Source: Zygosaccharomyces rouxii (lineage: Eukaryota; Ascomycota; Saccharomycetes; Saccharomycetales; Saccharomycetaceae). Taken from it: DNA of 64,000 bases. The notes beneath the pieces were generated by a model. That model worked only from the letters and a program-made list of their open reading frames with translations, searched no databases and was not told the origin of the DNA. Positions 9,906-18,633 of this stretch are shown here, one piece after another; the stretch's first letter is position 1; the number at the start of each line of letters is the position of its first letter. The stretch spans positions 1,240,001 through 1,304,000 of the forward strand of contig NC_012996.1 in the NCBI RefSeq assembly GCF_000026365.1, written 5' to 3'. Position numbers and translations under genes: made by a program.

Positions 9906-10739
9906 ATGCGCCCAATTAAGTTCGTAGATGCTTTTTCTAATGAACCCTTCAAGGGAAACCCTGTAGCAGTCGTGCTGGATGCGCAGGGTCTAAGTGAAGA
10001 CCAAATGCAAACCGTTGCGAGATGGACTAATTTGTCAGAAACTACATTTGTGTTGCCTCCTACACATCCAAATGCCGATTATACCCTTCGTATCTTTACT
10101 CCAAGAACTGAATTACCATTTGCTGGACACCCCACACTAGGTAGTGCACACGCCTTAGTGGAATCTGGTTTAGTGAAACCAAAGAATGGAATTTTGGTCC
10201 AACAATGCGCCCAAGGTTTTGTGCCAATAAGAGTAGACGGTGGCGTTTTTACGCTAGAATTGCCAGATGCAAAGTTTAAAGAAATCAGTCAAGAGGATAT
10301 TAGTACACTGGAGTCAATCTTGAAGTGTAAATTAGAAGCACCGGCACCTGTCGATGTTGGTCCCACTTTCGTAATTGGCCGTGTAGAAAATATCGAAACA
10401 TTGTTGGGATTGGACCCCGATTTGAACAGGCTTGCAGAATTGGAACGAAAACTAGAAGTTACCGGGATTACTTTATTTGCTGATTATCCAGATAGCACAG
10501 ATATAGAAGTGCGGACTTTTGCGCCATCAAGTGGAGTTTCAGAAGATCCTGTTTGTGGCAGCGGAAACGGTGCCTTAGCAGTGTTCCGCAAGTGCAGGGG
10601 ACTCTTAGAAACGCCTTCTTATATGGCGAAGCAGGGCAGAAAAGTAGGACGTGATGGACGTGTTTACATAACTGTTAACTCTGTTGTGCGTGTTGGTGGT
10701 GAATGTGTAACGTGCTTGAAAGGAGAGCTAAATGTATAA
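9906..10739 (+). CDS. PhzF-family isomerase-like protein (Yhi9-related fold)
   Basis: 277 residues when started at the ATG at 9906 (MRPIKFVDAF), which aligns with the usual PhzF N-terminus. An upstream in-frame ATG at 9831 would add 25 unrelated residues and includes a duplicated GATCTTGATTTCAGA, so I do not use it. Family motifs are present: GNPVAVV (17-23), NLSETTF with the catalytic-type Glu at residue 45, RIFTPRTELPFAGHPTLGSA, and EDPVCGSGNGALA near the C-terminus. PhzF proteins are diaminopimelate-epimerase-fold isomerases, and the substrate of the yeast member Yhi9 is unknown. From memory, the sequence reads closer to bacterial PhzF proteins than to Yhi9. It stands alone in an accessory region. 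Confidence 0.88.
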   Translation: MRPIKFVDAFSNEPFKGNPVAVVLDAQGLSEDQMQTVARWTNLSETTFVLPPTHPNADYTLRIFTPRTELPFAGHPTLGSAHALVESGLVKPKNGILVQQCAQGFVPIRVDGGVFTLELPDAKFKEISQEDISTLESILKCKLEAPAPVDVGPTFVIGRVENIETLLGLDPDLNRLAELERKLEVTGITLFADYPDSTDIEVRTFAPSSGVSEDPVCGSGNGALAVFRKCRGLLETPSYMAKQGRKVGRDGRVYITVNSVVRVGGECVTCLKGELNV

Positions 10740-11310
10740 AGCTGCAAAATAATCTGAGTTGAAATCTTTCAAAGCGTTCTGAATCGAACTTTAGGATATG
10801 CTTCCTAAGCGCGTCCTTCTGGCAACGTGAAGCTCTCCAAGCAGAAATATAGACCGTTGATCTCGGCTCACACGTACCAAAACTGGCCGTTATGTGAATC
10901 AGCCATCTTTACGAATGCAGCTTGACAAAATAGCCTTCAAACTCTTGCATAATATATTTATAGAGGTACAGGTAATATTATACGAATATTGACAGTGTCT
11001 GATATGATAACCTTCACATTCTTATCTTATCGATCGTTTTGACACATTTTACTTTGACGAAATTCTACTCGAAATGTGCTCTCGTTTGATTTACCTGCAT
11101 TCTCCTTTATCTTTGTAACCTCACTTACAGCACCACTCAATGAATTTATACATCATGTGTGGTCATTTGACCGGTGCGCAAGAGACGAACTAGCCCCTTC
11201 AAACGAAGTGATCAAGTCGATCGTTTACTCTTCTCACGGCTGTTTCACAGTAAAAGGATTTAAAACTATATTTGTATGGAATTCCCGCTCAAAGCTATCC
11301 CATACTCTAC
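10740..11310. other. Gap between the convergent PhzF-like and GRE2-like genes
   Basis: 571 bases holding the 3' ends of two convergent genes. The plus-strand frame at 11076-11321 has no recognisable motif and runs into the 3' end of the reductase gene. Nothing else was recognised. Confidence 0.5.
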
Positions 11311-12336
11311 TTACAACCTAAGTTCTACTTTCAGAACCTGCGCCGCAGTGTCGTAAATGGATTTTTCCAAGCCCGCATACTTAATACCCAAAACTTCCTC
11401 AGCTTTGTGATGTTCACCAACCACTGAGCTCGCATCATATTTACCAGGATTTGGACCCTCTGATATCTTACCTTTTAATTGAGGAAATTTCTCGTTCAAA
11501 ATGTTGACCACATCCTGTGAAGTATACCTGCAACTAGTCAATATCAGCCTTTTTCCTGCAGCCTCTTCCTTTTGAAATGCCAACAGATGAGCTTTAGCTA
11601 CATCACGAACATCCACGAAATGTGCGTTCATGTCAGGCTTCAATTCTTCCCCAGGCGAAGAACAAATCAGCGCTTGTACTTGTCCGTTAGAATAATTTAG
11701 ACTTCCCAATGCATCCTCTTCAAACAATTGAGGACCAAACACGTAAGTTGGCAATAGCGTAGTTAGCTCAAATTTAACTTCGCCCCTGTTATTTTTCAAA
11801 AATTCCCAGGCAGCCCTCTCCGCATACGTCTTGCTCACCATATATGCAACATGAAAATCACCATTTATGTCTTCCTTTCTTAATGGACACCAATTCTTCT
11901 CATCAAGTATCCAAGTGGAGTCAGTACGTTTTGCGGGATCCATGACGGCCACTACGGAGGAAGTTATGACCACATGCTTGACCGTTTGTGCAGCATATTT
12001 TTTCACTGCTTCCAAAATACCTATTGTACCATTGACCGCTGGAATCATATGTGTCTTCTCATAATCATCGCCTTCAGAAGGAAGTGGGGATGCACAGTGC
12101 AAAACGATATCGATATTTTTACCATGCTTGTGGAAAACCGAATCAAACGCACCTAATACAGCTATATCGTGAACAACTTCGACGGCGAGATGGGGATTCC
12201 CACCGAATTGCTTGGCAAGGCTATCCGCCTTGGCCTGTGATCTCACAACACCTATCACGTCGTAACCTTCATTCAACAAATCATGGACGATATATTTTGC
12301 AATGAACCCGTTGGCACCAGTAACTAAGACAGCCAT
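11311..12336 (-). CDS. GRE2/ARI1-like NADPH-dependent carbonyl reductase (extended SDR)
   Basis: A 341-residue protein with the extended short-chain dehydrogenase signature: nucleotide-binding TGANGFIA at residues 6-13, Arg32 positioned to favour NADPH, ITSSVVAV with the catalytic-type Ser (124-131), and Y165-MVS-K169. The overall pattern (ALLPTYVFGPQ-like segment, HFVDVRDVA-KAH) is that of yeast Gre2, Ari1, YGL039W and YDR541C. Gre2 reduces methylglyoxal, isovaleraldehyde and other ketones; the substrate here cannot be told from sequence. The length is that of Gre2 (342 aa). It is divergent from the MFS transporter gene across 1.5 kb, and an inverted repeat lies about 75 bases upstream of its ATG. 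Confidence 0.92.
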   Translation of the reverse strand: MAVLVTGANGFIAKYIVHDLLNEGYDVIGVVRSQAKADSLAKQFGGNPHLAVEVVHDIAVLGAFDSVFHKHGKNIDIVLHCASPLPSEGDDYEKTHMIPAVNGTIGILEAVKKYAAQTVKHVVITSSVVAVMDPAKRTDSTWILDEKNWCPLRKEDINGDFHVAYMVSKTYAERAAWEFLKNNRGEVKFELTTLLPTYVFGPQLFEEDALGSLNYSNGQVQALICSSPGEELKPDMNAHFVDVRDVAKAHLLAFQKEEAAGKRLILTSCRYTSQDVVNILNEKFPQLKGKISEGPNPGKYDASSVVGEHHKAEEVLGIKYAGLEKSIYDTAAQVLKVELRL

Positions 12337-13871
12337 CTTTACCTTACCTTACAGAGAAAGAGAGGAGGAAAGTACTATGTGCCAAATCCAACTGCCGTTT
12401 AAATATTCTCAGGGAGGACTGCCTCCCTCATGCGATGTAACCACATTACACCAGTAAAACTCCTTATAAGAGATTTCCATCAAAATATTGCATTGTGCAT
12501 ATTGTGCATATCCGCCGTAATACCCGTACCTAACACCCCAACATTCCCGGACATCCCTTAACTTGCCTGTTGCATCCAACGATACTCGAAAGGGATTTAG
12601 ACTTTAAAAACGGAAATAGGACAGAATTCTTGTCTGCATATCATGACAGATTAATCATCCCAAAGGGCCAGAGATAAGACACTTCCGCCATTGTTCGTGT
12701 GGAGGCATCCAAAAAAACATGGCGGACATAAGCTTTAATCACGAAAAGTAAACGGACCCGCAAGATGGCTTCTTATTTAAGGGTGAATTGTTTGGATACC
12801 ATTTGCTGTTCATAGCGTACTGGTAGGCTTTATTCTGTATATGCCTCTTTTGATCCGGAAGAACTATTAAAACGTACAGCTCTTGGCGTTGACGATCTTT
12901 TCCGCGATGGCGTCGCTCAGCGACTTTTTCACCCGGCTCTCACCGTGAAACTCCTAGTAGAGAGAGCTGAAATAAGACTAAGCACATTCTTGTCGGCTAT
13001 CGTTGGAAATACTCATGTGAGCTATAATTGTGACAAATCTGTGCTTGTACGTTAAATCTCCTCACCTCCCACTCCGAAAGCAGCATTTACTCCGTTCTTT
13101 TAAAAAAGAACCAAAACTGTTCTTACTCGCTACGCTCGTAATTATTAGTGCAATACAATATCTCAGCGGCTATCTCTCCCGCCGCATATCCCTCATGGCA
13201 GTTTGATTGTCCGGTGATTCCCCGGATTGGTCCGAATTTCACACCCATAGCGTGCGACTACTACATCCAGTCATCTTGGCTGCCCCCCGCCCCCTGGTGT
13301 ATTCCCCCGGGATAGACCCCACCGTCACCCCACGTACAATAAGTTTCTCCATACGCAACTTCTGCTGACACAAAGCCAGCACCCCACAATCGCCCCCCAC
13401 ACTCCTATGCTATTGTCTAGACTGACGCATTCCACTAAAGTTGCTCCTAGTTAGTCGTTCGGTTCCCCGCTTCCCCGCGTCATTACGCACACACACGCCG
13501 CACTGCACAGCTCCTGCTTAACCCGCCTCCCCCTCGATAAGTAGACGGCCCAACACAGAACCGCCCGTGCAGAATCAGCACAATTGTTGTGCAGGCTGCG
13601 CTTTTCGGCTCATCTCACATTTGATTTAGGTTCTAGTCCTCTGAGAATTTACGTAATAGCAGTCTGAAGAGCATTGTATAGAAAACATCATACGTATGCG
13701 GGAGCATTAATCTACAAGATGCCACTACCATCAGCAATAGAGCCATAGAAAACCCCTGCCAAACATATATAGACAGGCCTGAATTAGCAGGATTCATCGG
13801 ATGTAATCTATTCGAAAGTAGTCTCTTAAACAAACTTACTATTTCCTACTTCATTATTCCAGGTTCCCATT
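12337..13871. promoter_or_regulatory. 1.5-kb divergent intergenic region between the GRE2-like and MFS genes, with a C-rich segment and zinc-cluster-type sites
   Basis: The plus strand is markedly C-rich from about 13165 to 13560 (runs such as CCCCCCGCCCCC), unlike the AT-rich gaps elsewhere in the window. At 13210-13234 there are overlapping inverted CGG-type half-sites: TCCGG-N7-CCGGA and CGGA-N4-TCCG, the kind of spacing recognised by Zn2Cys6 regulators. A TATATA box lies at about 13765, roughly 100 bases upstream of the MFS ATG. The open frame at 13633-13833 (minus) has no homologue that I recognise. Regulation by a zinc-cluster factor is an inference. Confidence 0.45.
12411..12428. promoter_or_regulatory. 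Perfect inverted repeat upstream of the GRE2-like gene
   Basis: AGGGAGG (12411-12417), spacer ACTG, CCTCCCT (12422-12428): two perfect 7-base arms with a 4-base loop, 75-92 bases before the reductase ATG. It could be a protein-binding site or a small hairpin in the leader. The function is inferred from position only. Confidence 0.4.
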
Positions 13872-15500
13872 ATGGGCGCTAAGTACGAACAAGAGTTTAT
13901 AGAAGATGTCGACAAAGAGGGGAATTTACAAGCAGAAGAAGCAAAAGCTTCTTCGACAAGTTCTCCTCTAGCTCAGGAACACATCTTGAAAGAATACGAA
14001 TGTTATGACAAATTGGGATACAGTTTCCCCAAATGGAAGAAGTGGCGGATTATTACCGTTATCTTCATTGTACAGTTGAGTATGAATTTTAATGCGGGCG
14101 TTTACCCATGGTGCATCCCATTGATAACGAAGGAATTCAAGATTTCGTCGCAGGCTGGTAATACTTCTCAGATGATTTTCCTTGTTGCATATGGGTTTGG
14201 ATGTGAACTATGGGCACCTTGGTCAGAAGAATACGGCAGATGGATTGTTATGCAGCTGAGTCTTTTATTTTCCAATATTTGGCAGATCCTGGGCGGTAAG
14301 GCACCAAATTTTGGCGCAATCATTGTTGCTAGGGGTCTCTGCGGGCTATCACAGGCGGGCGGATCAGTTACTCTTGGTGTAGTAGCCGATCTTTGGGATC
14401 CTTCCGAACACGGTTACGCAGTTGCGTACATTGTTTTGGCCAGTGTCGGCGGTTCGGTTTTAGGCCCCGTATTTGGTGGTCTGATGCAAGAGCATCTTTC
14501 ATGGCACTGGAATTTTTGGATTCAATTGATCTTTAATGGGGTCTCCCAAATCCTACATTTCTTTTTAGTTCCTGAGACAAGAGCTACGATTCTGGTGAAC
14601 AGAGAAGCTAAGCGCCGTAGAAATACAGGTGAGGATCCATACTGTTACGGACCAAGCGAAAATCACCGGATCGGCCTTCGAGAGCTGCTAGTAACATGGG
14701 CTCGTCCATTTTACATGTTTTTATGCGAACCTATTGTCTTGTTCTGCTCTCTATTGTCTGGGTTTGCCGATCATTTGATTTTCATCTGCAACCAAGCGTT
14801 CACCCCCATCTTTAAACAATGGGGCTTCTCCCCAACAAGCCAGGGTCTAATCTTCCTCTCCATGGTGATTGCATACTTAATAGGATGGTTATTACATTGC
14901 TTTGACATTTCCTTCCAAATGAAGAAAATAGATCAAATTCTGAGGAGTCCGAGAGGTCCGGAAAGAAGATTACTGCTTTTACTTTTCCTCGCACCACTTT
15001 TGTCAATCGGTCTTTTCGGATTTGCATGGACTTCTATGGGCCCGGAATACACTCCATGGATCGCACCTGCAATCTTCAGCTCGGTGATCGGTATTGCGAA
15101 CTACAGCATATACATCGCAACTATTGATTACATGGTAGCAGCTTATGGGCCATACGCCTCTTCAGCCACTGGTGGCAATGGTATGGCTCGTGATGTGCTT
15201 AGCGGTATTGCCGCCATGTACGCAACCCCGCTTTACGACAACATCGGACACAAATTTCATTATCAATGGGCAAGCACATTGTTGGGTTGCCTAGGGATTC
15301 TCTGTACAGTTCCAATTTACATTTTCTATTGGAAGGGCCCTGAGATCAGAAAAAAGAGTAAATTTGCACAAGAATTATCGGCAGATTTTGACGAACAGAA
15401 GAAGAACAGAACCAGCGATATTCCCCATCTTGATGATAAGGAATTAGGTCTTGATAGTTCTTCAACTCCAGAAACCATCAGCAACGCAGTCTATTCATAA
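13872..15500 (+). CDS. DHA1-type MFS transporter, probable efflux permease
   Basis: A 542-residue protein with about 12 membrane segments between cytosolic tails. MFS landmarks include FNAGVYPWCIPLITKEF in TM1, an arginine-bearing GLCGLSQAGGSVTLG segment (TM4/5 region), WDPSEHGYAVA, and LSWHWNFWIQLIF. VPETRATILVNREAKRRR in the central loop is typical of fungal DHA1 drug:H+ antiporters, especially those of filamentous fungi. The acidic, Ser-rich C-terminus (from about residue 500) is cytosolic. The substrate is unknown. It sits between a reductase and an OYE/nitronate-oxidase pair, which suggests xenobiotic export. I do not recognise an S. cerevisiae orthologue, so lateral transfer or lineage-specific retention are both possible. 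Confidence 0.88.
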   Translation: MGAKYEQEFIEDVDKEGNLQAEEAKASSTSSPLAQEHILKEYECYDKLGYSFPKWKKWRIITVIFIVQLSMNFNAGVYPWCIPLITKEFKISSQAGNTSQMIFLVAYGFGCELWAPWSEEYGRWIVMQLSLLFSNIWQILGGKAPNFGAIIVARGLCGLSQAGGSVTLGVVADLWDPSEHGYAVAYIVLASVGGSVLGPVFGGLMQEHLSWHWNFWIQLIFNGVSQILHFFLVPETRATILVNREAKRRRNTGEDPYCYGPSENHRIGLRELLVTWARPFYMFLCEPIVLFCSLLSGFADHLIFICNQAFTPIFKQWGFSPTSQGLIFLSMVIAYLIGWLLHCFDISFQMKKIDQILRSPRGPERRLLLLLFLAPLLSIGLFGFAWTSMGPEYTPWIAPAIFSSVIGIANYSIYIATIDYMVAAYGPYASSATGGNGMARDVLSGIAAMYATPLYDNIGHKFHYQWASTLLGCLGILCTVPIYIFYWKGPEIRKKSKFAQELSADFDEQKKNRTSDIPHLDDKELGLDSSSTPETISNAVYS

Positions 15501-15512
15501 ATAAATAAACAA

Positions 15513-15534
15513 ATATATATATATATATATATAT
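15513..15534. repeat. (AT)n microsatellite, 11 units
   Basis: A 22-base alternating AT tract just downstream of the MFS stop codon, likely within its 3' UTR. Confidence 0.9.
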
Positions 15535-15930
15535 GTTCAAGGCATTTTTCGACGGCAATTTCTACTGATTCGGAAGTGACACACGAGGACGCAAGTGAGA
15601 AAGTAGTGCGCAACTAAAAGCGAAATGTGGTGTTCGCGGTACCGGCCCAGTCTTGTAATCCACTGCTGTAGACTGCAACACTACTGCATCTTCTATGTCT
15701 CTTGACCTGTTAAAGCCTGTTAAACTACTGTCGATCCAGATCGCCATGGCAACCATCATATCACGCGAGAAGCACGCACATACTCTCACCGCAAGTGGAA
15801 AGCTTGTAATCTGCCACCATATCTCACCCTACTCTTGGCATACCTCTGGTATCCCCCTTCCCCTACCCTTCAAAAGGTTTCTTTGTCCCCTTGTAATTAA
15901 AGGATACCATTGAAATAGGGATCCGCACGT

Positions 15931-16018
15931 ATTCCGTGAACTCCGTGAACTCCGTGAATTGCATAAGCTGCATCAACTCCATGGAGATTAACCAAATCCC
16001 ATTTCGATTCTCCGTGAA
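15931..16018. promoter_or_regulatory. Four TCCGTGAA elements upstream of the OYE-like gene (PDRE-like)
   Basis: Three tandem 9-base units (ATTCCGTGA, ACTCCGTGA, ACTCCGTGA at 15931-15957) and a fourth TCCGTGAA at 16011-16018. Each TCCGTGAA differs by one base from TCCGTGGA, a known form of the Pdr1/Pdr3 drug-response element. They lie about 450-540 bases before the OYE-like ATG. Pdr-type control is inferred from this similarity. Confidence 0.4.
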
Positions 16019-16467
16019 CCAATGGAGTATTTACCATGCATGTGGAAATTTTCCCTTCAAGATCCTTTATATCCGTCTTGTTTCTTATTCACCCAGCATT
16101 TCCGAATAATTTGTCATCTACACTCAATGTATATTTTGCGCAGCCGTGCGATGAGGTGAAAAAGCATATTAGATCAACAATGTTGCAGCTAAACAAGCTA
16201 GTAGTTAACTTATTCCCGTTGAACCCCGTATCTATGTACCTGCATATCTGATTAATTGACCATACCCAAAATCCGTCGATATGCGTCTTCTTGCCTTTAG
16301 GTTCCCATACTTCTCACCTCTTCTCCGTTCATTTGGATGATTAATTAAGCCTCGTTCGTATGAATGTTATCATACATGGCCTGTAAATCTGATTGTATAT
16401 ATTGGTCTTGCATATTTTGCACTAGAGACAATCAAAGTAAAGTACCCATGATGAAAGTCAGTCAAAA

Positions 16468-17487
16468 ATGGTTATGGATTACATTTTAGGAGAAGATTTC
16501 CACCGGCCAATTGCGGTCGATGGATTGAAATTGGATCACAGATTGGTAAGAGTACCTGGATTTCAAGGGAAACACCCATTTTGTGAGAAGAAGTCGATGA
16601 AGGAACCTGGTAGTTTGGTCATCGCCGGTGGTATTTTTCCTCAATGGGATGACCGTGATGATGATGACGACATTGCGAATATTGATGATAATCAGAAATA
16701 CAGCGGTTATTCCAAATTGCAGATGCAGGTGTGGAAAGAGAGTTGCAGAAAAATACATGCGAGTGGATCTTTCGTGTTTGTGCAACTTTTCAGTATTGAT
16801 AAACTAGGTGGACAGGAATTTTCGGAGACACGCAATGGAGAGGGTCTGGTGGATAATTTTGTAAATTCCTTGACTAGGGAGGAGATCCAGCTTTATATAG
16901 ACGCCTATGTGAGGGCTGCTAAGACCAGTCTGATGTTTGGTGCAGATGGTGTGGAACTACATGGAGCTGCTGGATATTTGCTTGATGGGTTCTTAAATGC
17001 AAAGACTAATAGAAGAGCGGATGAGTATGGCGGGTCCATCGCTAACCGCGCAAAATTTATCCTAGAAGTGGTAGACGCTATAGTGAAGGCTATTGGGTCA
17101 TCTAGAATTAGTATTTGTTTGTCGCCCTCTGAAAAACATATTTCCCTAGTGACTCAATACTCTTACCTGCTGGGACAGTTAGAGAAAAGGGCAGTTTGGG
17201 GTCAGAGGTTGGCTTATATTCATCTAGAGGAGTCTCCTGTGGATCTGGAGGAGGACCAGATTCGACCTTTCGGAGGCTCTCATAGCTTTGTTTATTCCAT
17301 ATGGAGAGGCATTGTAATCAGAGGCCATTCTGAGTTAACCGATGAGCTTAAGAAATGTGACCAAACTTTAATTGCTTATGAGCGGTCATCTGGAAGGGAA
17401 CGCTATCAGAAGAGTTCATCTAGATTCAATTCTAGAACTCCATTAGAATACTCAAAACATGCTCAATGTGCAAGCACTGGTTATTAA
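16468..17487 (+). CDS. Old Yellow Enzyme-like protein with degraded active site (probable pseudoenzyme)
   Basis: A 339-residue intact frame, colinear with Old Yellow Enzyme (Oye2/3, about 400 aa) but shorter. Recognisable blocks are FVFVQLF (about 102-108), FGADGVELHGAAGYLLDGFL (157-176), DEYGGSIANRAKFILEVVDA, and GGSHSFVYSIWRG. Key residues have changed. The catalytic pair His-x-x-Asn reads H165-G-A-A168, so the Asn is lost. The FMN-contacting Arg of the R-L-S-P motif is C217. The GYGR phosphate loop reads A-Y-E-R (303-306). An acidic insert lies at about 61-75, and the protein stops just after the position of the family's HGY motif. Tyr170 is kept. It is either a decaying gene that has not yet acquired a frameshift or a diverged protein with a new role. 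It is convergent with the nitronate monooxygenase, 72 bases apart. Confidence 0.82.
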   Translation: MVMDYILGEDFHRPIAVDGLKLDHRLVRVPGFQGKHPFCEKKSMKEPGSLVIAGGIFPQWDDRDDDDDIANIDDNQKYSGYSKLQMQVWKESCRKIHASGSFVFVQLFSIDKLGGQEFSETRNGEGLVDNFVNSLTREEIQLYIDAYVRAAKTSLMFGADGVELHGAAGYLLDGFLNAKTNRRADEYGGSIANRAKFILEVVDAIVKAIGSSRISICLSPSEKHISLVTQYSYLLGQLEKRAVWGQRLAYIHLEESPVDLEEDQIRPFGGSHSFVYSIWRGIVIRGHSELTDELKKCDQTLIAYERSSGRERYQKSSSRFNSRTPLEYSKHAQCASTGY

Positions 17488-17559
17488 TTTGCCATGTCCC
17501 TTGTATTTGCTATAGTAACTAGATACTTAATACTTCACTAATTTAATTTAATTTTTAAT

Positions 17560-18633
17560 TTAATTTGACATTCCCATCTCCTTAGCAACAAGTACTGTCA
17601 AATCTCCAGCGCCCAGTTCCCTCGCTAATGGAGCACCTTGACCGGCCCAATGCGCTGCGTATTTGTATTGGCCGTTAGGCTCAGCAGCATGCAGCTGTTT
17701 GAACGCATCATAGGCAAGTGGATAATCTGCGCTAGAGGGAGTCTCGAAAGTATTACAATATCTAATGAAATCATTGTCGATACCTCTCGCAGGGCGACCT
17801 GAAATTGCAGATGTCAATTGGGTCGACTGGCTTCTTGAGCTCTTCAAATCTTCTCGGTATCCTTTGTCAGCCGCGGATTCAGGACAAAGGAGATATGCAG
17901 TTCCTAATTGAACGGCAGAAGCTCCAACATCTATCATAGCTTTAGCCATATGACCGTCCATGATTCCACCCGCGGCTATTATAGGTATTTTTAGCCTTTG
18001 AGACAATATCTTGACCAAGACCATAGTGCTCCATTGTTCATCTTTAGCGTTTGGATCAAACATACCTCTATGTCCACCAGCTTCTAAACCTTGTGCTACA
18101 ACAGCATCTATACCTAAATTCTGAATGGTTAGAGCTTCTTGCAAATTGGTCGCTGTGGCCATTGTGTAAATGCCTATTTCCCTCAACCTTTTAACAGCCT
18201 CTACGGATGGGACACCAAAATGAAAGGTAACCACATCAGGTCTTGATTCCAATAAGGTTTCGAGCATATTTGGATTTTGTAAGAAGCTCTTGTAAGGTTC
18301 TTTGACCCTATCGGGTCCCTTTGTACCTAAAGCTTCGAAGAGAGGACTCAAATGTTTGAGCCATTGTTCTTCACGAATAGGATCTCTCACAGGAGGGTTA
18401 TTACAGAATACATTAACTCCAAACGGTTTTTGGGTCAATTCTTTTGTCTCCAGTATCATCTTGCGAGCCTTGTCGACATTGCTTGAACCGAGTCCCAACA
18501 TTCCAAGACCTCCTGCATTGGAAACTGAAGCTGCTAGCTGAGGAGTTGATATCCCAGCCATGGGAGCTTGAATTATTGGATAGATAATTCCCAGCTTTTG
18601 TGAAATCATGGTAGCAGGTCTGGACATTGCCAT
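17560..18633 (-). CDS. Nitronate monooxygenase (2-nitropropane dioxygenase family, FMN-dependent)
   Basis: A 357-residue TIM-barrel protein with the class I nitronate monooxygenase motifs: PIIQAPMAGISTPQLAASVS (19-38), AGGLGMLGLG, TFHFGVPS, VAQGLEAGGHRG with the catalytic-type His188, IIAAGGIMDG (218-227), GASAVQLGTAYLLCPES, and WAGQGAPLAR near the C-terminus. These enzymes oxidise toxic nitronates such as propionate-3-nitronate (family knowledge). S. cerevisiae has a relative, YJR149W, but this sequence resembles the bacterial-type subfamily closely. The motifs look intact, unlike its convergent OYE-like neighbour. Two near-adjacent Met codons (residues 1 and 3) make the start uncertain by two residues. 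Confidence 0.92.
   Translation of the reverse strand: MAMSRPATMISQKLGIIYPIIQAPMAGISTPQLAASVSNAGGLGMLGLGSSNVDKARKMILETKELTQKPFGVNVFCNNPPVRDPIREEQWLKHLSPLFEALGTKGPDRVKEPYKSFLQNPNMLETLLESRPDVVTFHFGVPSVEAVKRLREIGIYTMATATNLQEALTIQNLGIDAVVAQGLEAGGHRGMFDPNAKDEQWSTMVLVKILSQRLKIPIIAAGGIMDGHMAKAMIDVGASAVQLGTAYLLCPESAADKGYREDLKSSRSQSTQLTSAISGRPARGIDNDFIRYCNTFETPSSADYPLAYDAFKQLHAAEPNGQYKYAAHWAGQGAPLARELGAGDLTVLVAKEMGMSN

Larger units (their letters stand above)
15501..16467. other. Gap between the MFS gene and the OYE-like gene
   Basis: 967 bases. It begins with an (AT)n microsatellite and later holds short CTCCGTGAA repeats that lie upstream of the OYE-like gene. The open frames at 15695-15913 and 16036-16251 show no recognisable motif. 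No RNA gene is seen. Confidence 0.5.

Noticed and set aside
11076..11321. 81-codon plus-strand frame between PhzF and GRE2-like genes
   Set aside because: No recognisable motif, and it overlaps the reductase 3' end.
12855..12955. Short GC-rich minus-strand frame reading like KSLSDAIAEKIVNAKSCTF
   Set aside because: Only 28 codons without a Met and without any matching neighbour; too short to call a relic.
13633..13833. 66-codon minus-strand frame in the MFS promoter
   Set aside because: No homologue recognised; it overlaps the probable TATA box region of the transporter.
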